Origin: Anastatus disparis
Lineage: Eukaryota > Arthropoda > Insecta > Hymenoptera > Eupelmidae
DNA length: 64,000 nt
Reading direction: 5' to 3'
NCBI GenBank assembly: GCA_017163975.1
Contig: JAFFSR010000004.1
Location: forward strand, 806,001 to 870,000
Part shown: positions 26,382-39,304 of the stretch, piece by piece
Position numbering within the stretch: the stretch's first letter is position 1
How the letters are laid out: the number at the start of each line of letters is the position of its first letter
Position numbers and translations under genes: made by a program
The notes under the pieces: model-generated
What the model was told of the DNA's origin: nothing
Databases searched by the model: none
Seen by the model: the letters and a program-made list of their open reading frames with translations, nothing else

Positions 26382-26533
26382 GTGAAATTTGCAAAAATAA
26401 GTGAAACAATCAAAATTTTGTCAGGCTTTTGGAACATATAATAGAATAATTACATTTTATTTTGATTTTCCCATTACAAACTTTATTAATTTTGTTTTTA
26501 ATTTTGTATATTTTTATAAATTTCTTGTTAGAT
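26382..26533 (+). repeat. Dispersed repeat, copy 2
   Basis: This is the partner of 22112-22263 and lies about 4.3 kb downstream in direct orientation. Flanking sequences are not alike, so the similarity is limited to this segment. Confidence 0.6.
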
Positions 26534-26868
26534 AAAAGATAAAAACTGTTTTATACCAAAATTAAAAAAATTATTTCGTGGTAAGTGTAGTATAACTTTT
26601 AATTAATACTTGCATAATGACAAAATTAGCAGGACCTATTTAGATAAGATTATAATATGATTCAGTCCCAAACTTTAATAAAATCCATTATTAATTTAAT
26701 TCTTACTAATGGCTTACTTTTCATTAATATCTATAATCTTTCAAAACCCATAAACTTCCCTATTCTTTCTTATGATTGTTTAGTCGGTCCCCTCTTGTAT
26801 ATTATTTCCTTTTTAAAGTATCCCATTTTTTTCCTTATTCGTTCAAAAGCACACCACATACCTTCCTT

Positions 26869-26874
<6 letters not shown>

Positions 26875-26918
<44 letters not shown>
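26875..26918 (+). repeat. (TC)n microsatellite
   Basis: About 20 uninterrupted TC units lie within a longer pyrimidine-rich stretch. It may be hypervariable. Confidence 0.95.
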
Positions 26919-27928
26919 CCTTTTCCCTCTTTAATTCAAGAAGATGCGCCTCTCTACGACATTTGCATATCCCCCTTGATGCTTTATACGTTTTCGATAT
27001 TCGAGAGACACATATACAGTGTGGCCCCTCTCTACGCGTATATAAGCTTATGTTCGGAATCGAAGTGTTACCGGAATATATACGAGGAAAAAGAAAGCTG
27101 ATTTAATTTATGAAGTCGCACAATACGATGTTTTCTTTTTTTTTCTTTTAGTCAGAAGAGGGGAAAGAAAGAGCGAGAAACAACAAATCTGGAACAAGAG
27201 GAGAGCTTTTTTTTGCCTCGTTCTAATTTATAACCAAGACCGTTTACCGTTTAGAATCGGAAAGAACCAATTGAAAAGCATCGTATGTTTTGAAGCTAAA
27301 AACTTTTTTTTTGTTTCTTTTTTCTTCTTTGTTTTGCTTTTTTTTTAGATACGTCGATAATAAGAATCTTTCACGCGCAAGTTTTGTATCGCGCGATTTA
27401 CATTTAAATCGCTTCGATGCTTCGGTTTTGTTTGCTTAACTGTTCGGATACTTTGTTTTATTCGATAGCGTGATTTCCCTTTGATTTTTTCGAACCCAAT
27501 TGCGAGAGATAAAAAAAGGAAGAAAAAACATTACTATAAAGTTTTTTTTTTTGCTTAAAATCTTTATCTATTTTTTTGTATATAAATATTGTGATTATTG
27601 ATTTTTCCAGAGTTACTATTATACTTTTACGTATGGTTTATGTTATGCAATAATTATATAAAGTAAATTCCTAAAATATTTAATTATTGAAAATTGATTT
27701 CTTCTCGTTCAATAAAAATTTAAAGAGATTTATTTAGGAAAGTACGGACACACTCAATTAGCTAGCAAATAGAAACATTAATTCCATAAATGAATAACTT
27801 TTGAAATTTTCTTCTATAAATTATTGATTATATCTTTACTCAATCGTATATTATTTAGTTTTAAAAAGTAACTATTGCAGTATCTTAGTAAAGATTATTG
27901 TGAAAAGACTAAGGGTAACATTTTGCAG

Positions 27929-27969
27929 AGGTCATGGAGCCAAAAAATATACAAAACAGAGCTTCCGTT
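27929..27969 (+). other. Weak microexon candidate
   Basis: A 41-base segment is bounded by a good acceptor (ACATTTTGCAG) and a strong donor (GTAAGT). It contains an ATG with an open frame through to the donor. Such pairs occur by chance in A/T-rich DNA and no neighbouring exon was found, so it is offered only as something transcript data could test. Confidence 0.12.
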
Positions 27970-29977
27970 GTAAGTCAGTGGAATTTTGCCAATTTATGGA
28001 AAATTAATGTTTGTTACAAAGAACATCGATTCCGAATTGGAAAATTTTTAAGATTCCAAGTGGTGGCTCTATATTAACACTAAGTTATAACTTCAATTGT
28101 TGTGTCAAACAATTGGACCTCAATAAAAATATTTGCATTTCAATTTAGATTCACGTTTGTTTTATTATCTCAAAATCAAGAATTAAACTTTTTGAAAGAT
28201 CAATAAAAGTTTATATAAATTTAGATTATATTTTTATTTTTAACTGTAAAAATTTTACTTATAGAAATTTTTGATAAATGTTCATAAACTTACGAAATTT
28301 TATCAAATATTTGTTACATTATTTCGATATACAGCCTGCAGTACTTCAATTCTTTTTAATAATTCCAGGTAAATATGTGTACATTAAACTCATTTCCAAA
28401 AGTATGGCAAAAAATGTATTATCTTAAACAAAGAAAAGAACAGCATCGTTTCATTCTTGGATGGACCTATAGGCACAAGGTATATTATTTTTTGTTCTTT
28501 TAGTGATCCTGGTGAACTCGTACACATTGCTAAATTTGCATTTTTACCGTGTACGTAGCATCGGCTCACATGCAAATTTCTAACGATTCAACTCTTCTCT
28601 CTGTTCTCTTTATAATTTTTTTTCAACGTTGCGCGATGCTGCTTGGTACACTTACTCATTGTATTCTTTTTTTTGCGGGTAGCTAACCTCTTGGAGCGAT
28701 GCTGCAACGTTAATCCACACACGTGCGCGTTGGCCAAAATAACAAAAAAGAAAATGGCGAATAAATAATTGAGAATAAAACACTTTTGCTATGTTGGTGC
28801 AGTAAAAGCTTGCAATACTTGCTTACTTGCTTGCCTTGTGGATAGAATCAATTTTCGTGTGGAGGGATGTTACTTTCGGATGAGTTCCTATAATGGTCGA
28901 AATCACAGATGGTAACGTTTAAATTGTTAAAAAATTGCTAAATTTCTTTCTTTTTTTTTGAAAATGTATTATTTTGCCCGAAAATGGGTCGACATTTATT
29001 GGAAGTGGGAAATTTTTCTAATAATAGTGTATTTATGGTCTATTTTGAGATTTTATGAAGCTATAACATTCAGATGTTAAAACTTATATGAAACCACAAA
29101 TTGCTACATTAATAATATTATTAATTTTATGTTAACAAAAAGATATTAACGATTTTACAAGTTGTTGGTATAATTAAATTTACCAAATAAAAAATTGTGT
29201 CACAAAGAGTTTAAAAAAAATTAATTAATCAAGAGCTAATAGACTTAAATGATATAAAATAGGACAAGTTACTAAGTTACAAGTGAAAAGCATAGTCAAG
29301 ATGGTTTGCTTTAATTTAAGTTCTATTGATATTATTTAAGAAACGTAGCACAATTAGCAGGTGGGTTCTGTTCTAAAGGTTAAAGTGTTAACTTTCCATC
29401 AGCAAGAATTGTTCGAAAAGTTCATAGGATTGTTAAACGAATACCAGCACTTGGACTAGCACAAATAGTATTAAATAGCGGCTCCACGACGAATAGGCTT
29501 AGATTTAATTCAGGTAATCATGAGTCTCAGAAGTGTCCAACATTTCATCTGTACTCTACGCGAGGCATTGATGTATACGCTTTTGCTTAATACTTTTCAA
29601 AAATCCCCAACTTTAACTATTATTTTAACAATTAAATTTCTCTTTGTTATCTTGAGTTTAAAATTGTGTTTCTTTCAGGTTTTTGGAAAACTTATCTTAT
29701 GAACTTACATGATTAATTATGCTTTAAATTACAGACATGTTTGTTTTCATTACGATGATGATGTTACTAACAAAAGAAACTTTGTTAAATATTTTGAAAA
29801 AATGCGTAGTTTTTCTAAACAGAGATTAAAATAATCTTTCATAAACTTCTGCAAAACTTTAAGTAAAGCTCTCAGGTGTTTGAGTTAAGCATTCACTAAA
29901 CATTCACCAAATTTTTATTGAACTCTAATAGTTGAATTAAAATTTACATATCCTAAACGTACACGTCAAAAATATGT

Positions 29978-30032
29978 TTGACCAAACAAATTATCAAATT
30001 TATAAATAAAATTTAACTTGAATTTGGTCAAA
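29978..30032. repeat. Short palindrome
   Basis: GTTTGACCAAA and TTTGGTCAAAC are perfect reverse complements 55 bp apart end to end, with partial pairing between them. It lies about 100 bp before composite repeat B. Confidence 0.6.
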
Positions 30033-30134
30033 CTTTTTTTATATTCCTTATTAAACAAAAATAAAAATACAATTCAAAAAAGTTTTGCGAGATATGAAAT
30101 TTTTCTTGGGAAATTATAAAAGAATTAAAAATAA

Positions 30135-30280
30135 AAAATGGAATAGTATTTTGTGTAACAAGTGCGCGAAATAAGGGATTCTGGCACGAGTGAGAGTTTG
30201 TCGCCCGAGCGAAGCGAGGGCGCCAAACTCACACGAGTGACAAATCCCGTTGAGCGCACGTGTTACACATACTATTTTTT
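30135..30280. repeat. Nested palindrome with GAGCGAAGCGAG core
   Basis: The core GAGCGAAGCGAG (30207-30218) reads the same backwards and is flanked by CGCCC and GGGCG. Further out, CACGAGTGAGAGTTTG pairs with CAAACTCACACGAGTG, GGGATT with AATCCC, GTGCGCG with GAGCGCAC, TGTGTAACA with TGTTACACA, and ATAGTATT with ATACTAT. The whole 146 bp can fold into one hairpin. Confidence 0.88.
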
Positions 30281-30360
30281 GACTCAAGTTGCGCGAAATT
30301 CGATGCGTACATCGATTATTTTGAACATAAGAATTTACATTAGTATTGTATATAATGCTT

Positions 30361-30820
30361 TGATACCGAGAGAATCAATTATTTATAATATTAATTTACA
30401 GGGATTCGGTGTGAGACGGAAGAGGGGGGTCTTGAGATTCGGGGCGGAGCCCCAGACTCGAAATATAAATAATAATTCATAAAATAAAAAAACACAATTT
30501 ATAAAACAACTAAATTTATATTCTGTAAAAATATATTTGATCTGATTAAATTTTGAAAGATTATTGTCAAAACTATAAAATAAAGGTTGATATCGAGAGA
30601 GTCAATTATTTATAATATTAATTTACAGGGATTCGGTGTGAGACGGAAGAGGGGGGGGGTCCTGTGATTCGGGGGGCGGAGCCCCTGACTCTCGAAATGT
30701 AAATAATAATTCATAAAATAAAAAAACACAATTTATAAAACAACTAAATTTATATTCTGTGAAAATATATTTGATCTGATTAAATTTTGAAAGATTATTT
30801 TCAAAACTATAAAATAAAGG
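30361..30820. repeat. Two tandem 230-bp units with GC-rich core
   Basis: Unit 1 is 30361-30587 and unit 2 is 30588-30820. They are almost identical: A/T-rich ends around GGATTCGGTGTGAGACGGAA, a G run, and GGGGCGGAGCCCC. Most differences lie in the G runs (for example six versus nine Gs), in keeping with slippage. The duplication is recent compared with the other repeats here. Confidence 0.93.
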
Positions 30821-30927
30821 TGAAAATTATTTTCAACTTCGCCTATCAATCCATTGACCTATAGAAAAAAAATTATGTTATTTTAATTTTACCCCATATC
30901 AGTTCACATACTGTTTATGTTACGCCC

Positions 30928-31034
30928 GTTGAATTCATTTTGCGCACGCCGAATCTATTTTGCGCACGCTGAGTTTATTTTGCGCACGCTGAATCTATTT
31001 TGCGCACGCTCAATCATTTTGCGCACGCTCAACT
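30928..31034 (-). repeat. Five 20-bp iterons, inverted relative to 8.0 kb
   Basis: On the minus strand the units read AGCGTGCGCAAAATAGATTC or AGCGTGCGCAAAATGATTG, spaced 20 bp (one unit is 19). They share GCGTGCGYAAAATRATT with the array at 8021-8220. A detached unit (ATTTTGCGTACGCT) lies at about 31056-31069 and a small palindrome (GCGAAATTGAATTTCGC) follows at about 31080. Confidence 0.92.
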
Positions 31035-31100
31035 TATAGTGTGTCCGAATACAGTATTTTGCGTACGCTACAAAGGCACGCGAAATTGAATTTCGCGCAC

Positions 31101-33065
31101 AGAGTGTCAAAAAATATTTTATAAAGCTTTCAACAGATATTTTTAAAAATATTGTAGCCATATTGATGTATTATTAAATTTTTACGAATAGTTAAATTTG
31201 CTATGTAAGCATTATTAAAAAATTTTATATTCATGATAAAAAAATTGTATTATATAGTTTTTAGGTAAAGTTTGTTATTTTCCGTTGGTCAAACTTCATT
31301 TGAAAATTGCGCGAGAAAATTTGTTTATCATGAATATGTTAATACTAACATCTAACTGAAGCGACTATTTAAATTTTGTTTCAACAATTTCTATGTAAAT
31401 AATGAAAAATGCGATTAAACAAAGATAGAGACATAAAGTTTAAAAAAAATAAAACTCTCTTGTTTATATTTTTTTCTTTTCTGAAAAATGTAATTTAAAA
31501 TTGTTATTTTACATTTAAATTCATCAACAATTTAGCGATTTAAATTTAAAAACAAAGTTTCAATTAAAATGTAATTAAACCAACAGTTAAACAATTTTTT
31601 TGTAATTTGATTCGTTTGAATAGACTCATTTCCTAATCAAAGAAAGAACAAAATTAAGACCGACATTATCCAAAATTTGCCAATTAAAAAATCTGAAAAT
31701 AAAATAAAATCTAAAACCTGTAATAAATCATTGACTCAACATCACCTGCCATTGAGTATTTTTTTTTCTTCTTTTAGTTCAAAGCTTAAACATAATACTT
31801 ATGCATGCCTATGGAATATGTACTTAGTCGTCTAGGGAGCATAGGCAGTAGCGTAAGACAGAAGCCCATCGTTCTATAATCTTTACGAGCATCGTAAAGT
31901 GCCTTTTTCATGTATACGTATATATATACATGCAATAGCTGTTTACTCTATAGTGCATACTAGCGACTTTTGCTCTAGGGATTATTATAATACTTATGCA
32001 AGCCGCAAATGTTATACGTTATGTAAAATTTTGTTAAGCGAATTTTTGGTTATTTGGTTGAAAAAAATTAATAATTGGTTTATTATAAATTTTAAAATTA
32101 AAGATTTTGTTGCTAATTTTTCTGCAATAAAATTTCTTTGTGGATAAATTCTCTACTTATTACATTTTTATAATGATAATTTCATTAACGTTCTTCTATT
32201 GATGATATCACATCGGCTTTTTACACTGGTTAATTAATTATGGTCAGATTTCAAAAATAAAATAAATGGGAAATACAAATTTAAAATGCAATATTTTACA
32301 AAATTTAAATTTTTGTAAAAGTGAGTTAATTAAAAAAATTAAGTATCAAAGTTATCAAAACCTTCTAACAATTATCAATAGCTTTCAAAATACAATATTA
32401 CATGTGTTATGATGGTGATATACTATAAGTAGAAAGATATTATTCATTTTCAGATCATTTGAAAACGTTTTCAACTGATATTTTCAATTTGGAAAATTTT
32501 CGAAAATCTTTTTTACATGATAATTCTTTATTAAGTAATACGTTAATATATTTATTATATTATTGAAATATTATATTTGATATATATTTTTTAATTTTAA
32601 TCGCAAAATGTATGTTTTACAAAAAATGATGTATTGTGTACACTGATATTTTAAATTTTTTGTATATTTTTAAATAATATTTTTACATTTACTTCTTTGC
32701 TTCTGATTACTTTGTTTAATAATAAAATGAAAATGAAACTTGATTTTTTCATGTCAAATGAATAATTAAAGTAATATTATAAATATTTTAAAATATTTGA
32801 TGATTCATTTAAAAATTTATAATAACAATGTCTCATATATTATTTAAAATGTATTATAAAAATTAATGAAAATAACATAATTAATTATTAACAATAATTT
32901 GAATTATCAAAATTAAATTATATAACAGAATTACGCACTAAGGTGATGTAACTACGTAGAAGAATTCTATATCATTAAAGAATAATTTGGAATCTATTAC
33001 ACGAAAAATTAAAATTTATCATAGAACAGCGAAATTATAAATGGCTAAAAATCATTAGATGTATC
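31101..33065. other. AT-rich non-coding DNA
   Basis: No gene is recognised. One GC-richer island lies at about 31770-31960. Confidence 0.5.
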
Positions 33066-33253
33066 GAGGTTTTCAGTGGCTCACATGGTAGAGCGATGGA
33101 TTCGTGATCTCGAGATTCCGAGTTCGAATCTCGCTCTCAACTGATTTATACAAGTACCACTGTACGTCGCATGTGCTTTCTTCGCAAACACTGAAAACTT
33201 CCGTCGGTTATTAACAATCTTTACAATAGCATAAATATATCGACGTTAAAAAA
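33066..33253 (+). mobile_element. tRNA-derived SINE, copy 4
   Basis: The head is well kept: an A box within TGGCTCACATGGTAGAGCG and a B box GAGTTCGAATCTC. The body is slightly diverged (GAAAACTTCCGTCGG in place of GACCTCCGTCGC). The end is CGACGTTAAAAAAG. Confidence 0.9.
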
Positions 33254-33327
33254 GTAGAAATTAGTAATGTTGCCACTTGCGTTCTTTTTTGTATATTGAT
33301 TCAAATCTTGTGCATGTATCAAGTGTG

Positions 33328-33384
33328 GAATTCTATTTTGAACCATTTCTTGGAAGATTCCATTTTGAAACCTTTCTTGGAAAC
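33328..33384 (+). repeat. Short tandem duplication
   Basis: Two near-identical 28-bp units carry ATTTTGAACCATTTCTTGGA and ATTTTGAAACCTTTCTTGGA in direct orientation. Confidence 0.8.
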
Positions 33385-34944
33385 AAGATTAACTCAAAAA
33401 TTGTTTGGGATTATTTGGACTGCGTGTGACAATTACAGTTTCATTTTTTTTCTATTTGTTTTATTTTTTTTATGACTTTAAATAATATTTAATAATTTTT
33501 ATATAGTTTTAAAATGTATTTGTTGCTTATAAATTAATTAGCATGAAAGTCAAAAATATAAATTTGTGATATATAGTATTTATATTTTATAAAATAAAAA
33601 TAAATACTATGCAGATAAATGCATTTTCACTGTTTAAAGAAAAAATTTTCAGGTATTATATTGAAAAAAAATATGATTTTGAATCAAGAGCATGGATCTT
33701 CTTACATTACAGCTCTTGAATTAAACACAGATAAGGTTTTACGTTATAGAAGTCTGTTTCGCTAAAAAATTGCTTATATTGTTCCCAGTAAAAATCATTT
33801 TATTTAAAAAATCCGCTAAATTAAAAAAATATTATTTTCATTTATGAAATCAATATTTAATTTTTCAAATAAATACCTGTTTTCAATTTAGTATTAAAAT
33901 AAATTAAAAATAAAAAGAGATTGTAATGAAATAATAATTTATCAAGGCTAAAAGCATTTTCATTCTCTTAACTATAGCAAATCACCTGCGCTCGCTTTCT
34001 ACGTTTTTTATGACGAAGCTCAGGTTTACCTTTCTTTCTTTCTTTTACACGCAGAAAACTTCCTGCAAGCAAATCTGCCATTATAATGCAAGAATTCCGA
34101 CTCTAATCAACTTAATGAATTTATACGCACCAATACACGTTTGCCAGTTTTCTTTTTTACATCTACATACTGATGAATATACAATGCTTAAATATTGACA
34201 GAAAATAAAAATGGAGAAAAAAAATAAGTGTTGTACAAATTCGATAGCTGTTTACGTGGGATAGATTTTTTTTATGTTTTTTTTTGGTCTGTTGATGTTA
34301 TCTTTTTTATTCCGTAAAATAAACATACGAGTTCAAAGTTAAATACATTTTTAAAAGAAATTTATGTGCAATTTAAGTTAGAAATCGCATCTATTTAACT
34401 TCAAATCATTCTAGTTTTTCTATGGCCTTTTTTATAAAATTGTGATAAATAAATCATGAAACTCTTGGAAAATTCATTACAAAATCAGTTTTTTTACGAT
34501 AATAAAGTTGTATATTTTAATATTTATATAATTTCATAAAAGATATGATATTTATTTTTCTTGATTTTATATTTAAATTAAAAAATTCAGGGAAATATTT
34601 CCACCCTCCAACATATTTGAATGCGGACTATGAAAAAGGATAACCTTGACCTTCGTATAATATATTACGCTTTTTTTATGTCGAAACTCTCAAACAAATG
34701 TAGAGACAAAAGATTTATGATGTCTAGTTTTGTAGTACGACGATTTTAAATATAGACAACTTCTGCTCTTTAGTTTTTGGAAACAATCGCAAACGACTGA
34801 TTTACACGAATAGCTGGAAATTGTAACAACAGTAGATTACATTTGGGGCAAAGCATTCGATGAAATATATCAAATACAATTTTTGGTTCTGCGTCTTTAA
34901 TAAAATACATTATTTTCATATTAACCTTTTTATTTTTTTAATTT
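33385..34944. other. AT-rich non-coding DNA
   Basis: No gene or named repeat is recognised. The frame at 34010-34198 has no domain. Confidence 0.5.
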
Positions 34945-35134
34945 TATTTAACGCCGCTGTATTAATGCTATCATTTTGATGCTAATTAGCGACGGAGGTC
35001 ATCAGTGTGATTGTGAACAAAGCACATGTACCGTACCGTGGTGGTTGAATCAATTTGGTTGAGAGCGGAATTCGAACTCAAGACCTTGAGATTACGAATC
35101 CATTACTCTACCGATCGAGCCACTGACGACCTCG
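34945..35134 (-). mobile_element. tRNA-derived SINE, copy 5
   Basis: The minus-strand copy is complete from the GAGGTCGTCAGTGGCTCGAT head (A box) to the CGGCGTTAAATAAAATTAAA tail. The B box reads GAGTTCGAATTCC. Confidence 0.9.
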
Positions 35135-36730
35135 TCTTTTCATTCTAATTAATTGTCTAATCGAATTAATATTTGATGACTTGATATTTAATGTAGTATT
35201 AAGCCAAAATTTTATAATTGGATGAGGTTCACAAAATTTAAAAAATACAACAGAACACTTTGTTTAATATTCACTTTATTTGTAATAAAGCAATATTTAT
35301 CAATATTTCATTAAAAATTTTAATTTTATAACTTGAAGTAACTCTGACATATCATTTTATAAGTTTTATAACAATATAAAGATGACATTGAAAAAAAAAA
35401 AATTTATATAATACTCAATAAAGTACCAATTTAGTAATGCATATGAAAAAACAAAATGCTAAAACAGTTGGTAATGTTATTTTTCATACTAATTAAACCG
35501 CAGATTTTAAAATTTTAATATACAATTGTAAATATCTTTGATCAAGCATCAAGATTATAATTACTGTACAAACAAATGATTTCGATTAATCTTTCTTTTT
35601 CAAATAAACATGAAGCTTTGATAAAAAGTATGAAATAGGCATTAATCTAATTATGCTTAGTGAACTGGATTAACGTGAAAATGCGATCAATTTACCGTAA
35701 TCATTAAAACTACGTTATGCTTCATATTATTTAGTTTGATAAATTAATTTAGATGCAGAATATAAATTTGATATTGATAAAATATTTAATATTAATATAA
35801 AACTTCTTATTGATTGGAAATTAATTCATATAATTTTGATGTTACGATTTCATGAATAGCGTAATAACAAATCAGTACATTATTTTAAAATATGAGTATT
35901 ATAATCAATAAAATTATATAATTGAATAATTTATTTAAAGTACATTTGAGTTTGCAAGTAGTTTTGTAAAAATTAAAAGGAAATATTCTTGAGATATAAA
36001 TGACACTAAAAAAAATTATATTGCCATTGAAAATCGAAAAAAAACATTACCTAAAACACGCGTTCTTGTGAAAAAAGTTCATCGATAGCTAAACTATAGT
36101 AAAATAGATATTTTTAAATAAATCACTATTATGTAGATTTTTAGATTGCGGTTATTTTGATATATCACATCGATTAAATAATATCAGTTTTCAGTTATAT
36201 TTCAAAGAAAACTGATTAAAATCGAACAAATGGCTTTTTGAATAACTTTATATGTTTTATGCGTATCATTTTACTCAACTTTTTACTCGATATACTCAAT
36301 TAAATAAAGATAAGTTTTAATATAACACTTTTCAAATTGAAAAATCTAAAAAAAAAAAAAGTTTTTGTGGCTCTTTGATATAGCTGACTAAGTAAACGTC
36401 TACTTTAAAATAAAAATTTTCACAATTTAATTTTAGTTTGCAACTTTTATTAAAAAACGAAAAAAAAAGCAACAAAAATTGATGATACTTGTATTCTTAA
36501 ACAAATATAGTATTTAAACAAAATATGATATTCTGAAAGAACGAGAAAGCTTATGTTTATCTTAAATTCTTGTTTATAACGTTTTATACAAATCTATAAA
36601 TATCTTATGAATTTTGAACTGTTTTTCCTGCAAAAAAAGTAAACAACATTATTCAACTTTATGTTAGCAATTGTCTACAACGTAACAAAAGAATAAATAT
36701 TGAAAAGTTACATATTGATTTTACTCATTG

Positions 36731-36990
36731 TTTTGGCAAATTATGGAAAAAATTTTTAATTGTAAAACGTTACCAATTCCAGTCTATTGTTTATCGTTTA
36801 ATCAATACAATAACAGTTAACTATAAATTTTCTTTTGAAATTATAGAAAAATTTGTATTTACAAAATTTCATCAATTAGTTTATTGTTTATCGTTCATAC
36901 AATAAAATAATAACTTTTAAAACAAATTTTTTCTTTACAAATTATAACAAAAGAGTTTCATTCTCAAATGTTACTACGTAAATTCAACAT
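36731..36990 (+). repeat. About 100-bp tandem repeat, 2.5 diverged units
   Basis: Units start near 36731, 36833 and 36932. Each opens with AAATTATRGAAAAA or AAATTATAACAAAA. The first two then share TTTATTGTTTATCGTT-like and ACAATAA segments. Divergence is considerable. Confidence 0.55.
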
Positions 36991-37261
36991 CAACGAAATT
37001 ATGATGAAATTTCAGTACATTTTTCACAAATTACAAGGAAAAGAATTTTTTTTTCATTTTTCGAAAAGCTACAATTTGAAATATCTCAATTGTTAATTTG
37101 AAATTGAACGAAGGGGAATAACAATCAACTTTAAGCAATCACACAAGTTTTTCTAGGTTATCTAACCTAACAATCGACCTATGTTACAATTTAATGCATC
37201 ACCTACTATATACATATATACATATGTATATATACTGCATCGTTTTGATCTCGAATAGTTT

Positions 37262-37262
<1 letters not shown>

Positions 37263-37330
<68 letters not shown>
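37263..37330. repeat. (AT)n microsatellite, about 30 units
   Basis: This is the longest pure AT run in the window. It is self-complementary and can form a cruciform. The copy number is probably variable. Confidence 0.97.
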
Positions 37331-37332
<2 letters not shown>

Positions 37333-38739
37333 GGATGCGTGTATACAAACATCTATATAGAGCTGCTCGACGGAAGTTTACTACTGATTTATGTATATTC
37401 GTAGGCGCGGCGTTGGTACTATACGTTGATTGCGATTGCAATGGGACGATTGGGAATTGAGACACGCGCGTTTTCTATCCTTCCCTCTCTGTCTAGCGCA
37501 TTCTCTATCTCTTACTCTTTCTACTGATGGTGCCTTAAATTTTTAATTGTTAATGCGACTCAACTGCAATTGATTTACTCAATGTTGTTTATTCATTGTA
37601 TTATGGTTTCATTTTATTTGTTCTTTTAGCTTTTTAGTTAAGATAATAAAAATTACTTAACATTATGTGGAAAAGTTATGTTTTCATGTGATGCTTATAG
37701 ATGATTATCATGGAATATAAAAGTGTAATTTTCTTACAATAGCTTATTTCATTTTGAGTTTTGAACTTTAGAATTTTTAAATAATATATTGATAAAGAAT
37801 AACAAACTCAATAGATACAAAAATTTTAATTTGCTTTTTTATTTTTGACCTGGATGTATGGAACCAAAATCATAGCTGATGATATTTGTGTAGCAACTAA
37901 TTTGCATCATTGAATACTACGTAAATATTATTCAAAAATCTGATGAAAAAAATTTTTTTATCGACTTCAATAAGATAATATTACTTTAAATTGTTTATAC
38001 TTTTGCTCGAACAGATAAAAATAAATCAATATCCATTAGCAACATTATCATTTGTATATTGTATTAAGTAAAAAAATATTCAATAAATAAAATTCTTTAA
38101 ATAGATGTATTTTTAAAATTAAAATTCTTTGCACGAAAATATTCCTATATTATTTTCTGTTTGGCATATGCATATAAACTTATCCCAATTACTAAATACT
38201 ATTTATAAATTTTTATAATACCGTTTATAATTTTTTTTTCAATATTCCACATGCATATCGTTAAAAATTTTTTCGTTATTTTTCAACGTTATTTTTATAG
38301 TAGCTTCAATTTAAAAGTCCATATTAAAATGCAATGCAATACAGTTAATATGAAGAAACGAAATATTAATTTAATAACATTCCATTTAAGTATAATAAAA
38401 AATTTTTAATCCTCCCTTTGTGAAACTGTGAATAACAAAATAGGAGAAAAAATATACGTACATACGTTCCTCTCTCTGTCTGACTACTAAATGTATTTAA
38501 ATGCAGGATAAACTTTTTTTTGTTATATGCTCGCACAACAACATAAAAATCAATTCTTTGGTCCAGCATGCATATATGCGCGTCATGCAAATTTCTTCAT
38601 TTTTTTTTTCATTTTTATTTTAACATGTCCAAACAAGCTTGTGCGTATTTATTAAGCTCCTTCAAAGTATTTAAAAATGAAATGTCGCCTGCGGGAGTTT
38701 TGAGGGAAATAGGAAACTGTTCACTGATTCCTCCCTCTC

Positions 38740-39005
38740 TTTTTCTTCCTCTTTCTATCGTCTCTCCTCTCTCACTATTTTATATATACAATATGTTTAT
38801 ATAGCATCAAAGGTAAAGCGTGGAGTGTACTGTATATATATGAGAGCGAGTACTGTTCTTTTTTTTATTTCATTATTTTTCAATCACCAGAATCGAGATC
38901 GACGAGCAAAAAAAAGTATGTGAAAAAAGTTGTTGTTTTATCAATGAACAGGCGTTAATAAAATTCATGTAAGATTTTACTGTAGACATTTCTGCTAATG
39001 ATTTT
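38740..39005 (+). repeat. Diverged duplication, copy A
   Basis: This is alignable with 39860-40125. Both have a CT-rich run, then TAGCATMAAA, then TTTCATTATTTTTCAATCACC, AATSGAG, CGACG, then CAGGCGTTAATAAAATTCA or its near copy. The core is better kept than its surroundings. It is non-coding as far as can be seen. Confidence 0.65.
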
Positions 39006-39304
39006 GCATATTTGAACTAACAAAAAAAATCTAACCGAGATACGTTTTTGAATATACATTTATAAATATCTTTAACATAATCTAGTAATCTGATTCATCT
39101 ATAGGAAATGATAAAAAATTCATGTTAAATTTTTCAAAGGCTTATGTTCTATCGTTTAGTATTATTCAGCTTATAACATAAAAAATGGCACATACTTTGT
39201 AGAATAATTAATTAAAAATACATAATCTCAAAAAAATGCATAATTAAAAGCAATTTATCCTGTGTATCAGTCTGCTTAACAAATTCTATTAAAAGAATGT
39301 AAAA

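Larger units (their letters stand above)
26534..30134. other. Non-coding DNA with islands
   Basis: No gene is recognised apart from the weak microexon candidate at 27929. GC-richer islands lie at about 26860-27500 and 28550-28900. The 149-codon frame at 26657-27106 owes its length to the CT microsatellite. Confidence 0.5.
30135..31100 (-). mobile_element. Composite repeat B: palindrome, GC block, iterons (inverted)
   Basis: The order is nested palindrome (30135-30280), tandemly duplicated 230-bp unit with a GC-rich core (30361-30820), and iterons (30928-31034, minus strand). This is the mirror order of composite A, with the iterons and the GGGGCGGAGCCCC motif on the opposite strand. The linkers between modules are not similar to those of A. 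No associated protein gene is visible. Confidence 0.5.
35135..38739. other. AT-rich non-coding DNA
   Basis: No gene is recognised. This stretch contains the 100-bp tandem repeat at 36731-36990, the (AT)n tract at 37263-37330 and a GC-richer island just after it (37340-37530). The frames at 37194-37465 on both strands are translations of the AT tract. Confidence 0.5.

Noticed and set aside
26657..27106. 149-codon open frame as a gene
   Set aside because: The length comes from a (TC)n run giving alternating Ser-Leu. The rest has A/T-biased composition.
29384..29590. Open frame of about 68 codons followed by a donor-like GTAATC
   Set aside because: No family resemblance, and the acceptor and neighbours do not form a convincing exon chain.
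30135..31100. Integrated DNA-virus origin or terminal repeat
   Set aside because: The hairpin and iterons would fit, but no viral protein remnant is visible in the window. Kept only as an untested idea in the findings.
37194..37465. Open frames on both strands of equal length
   Set aside because: Both are Tyr-Ile readings of the (AT)n tract.
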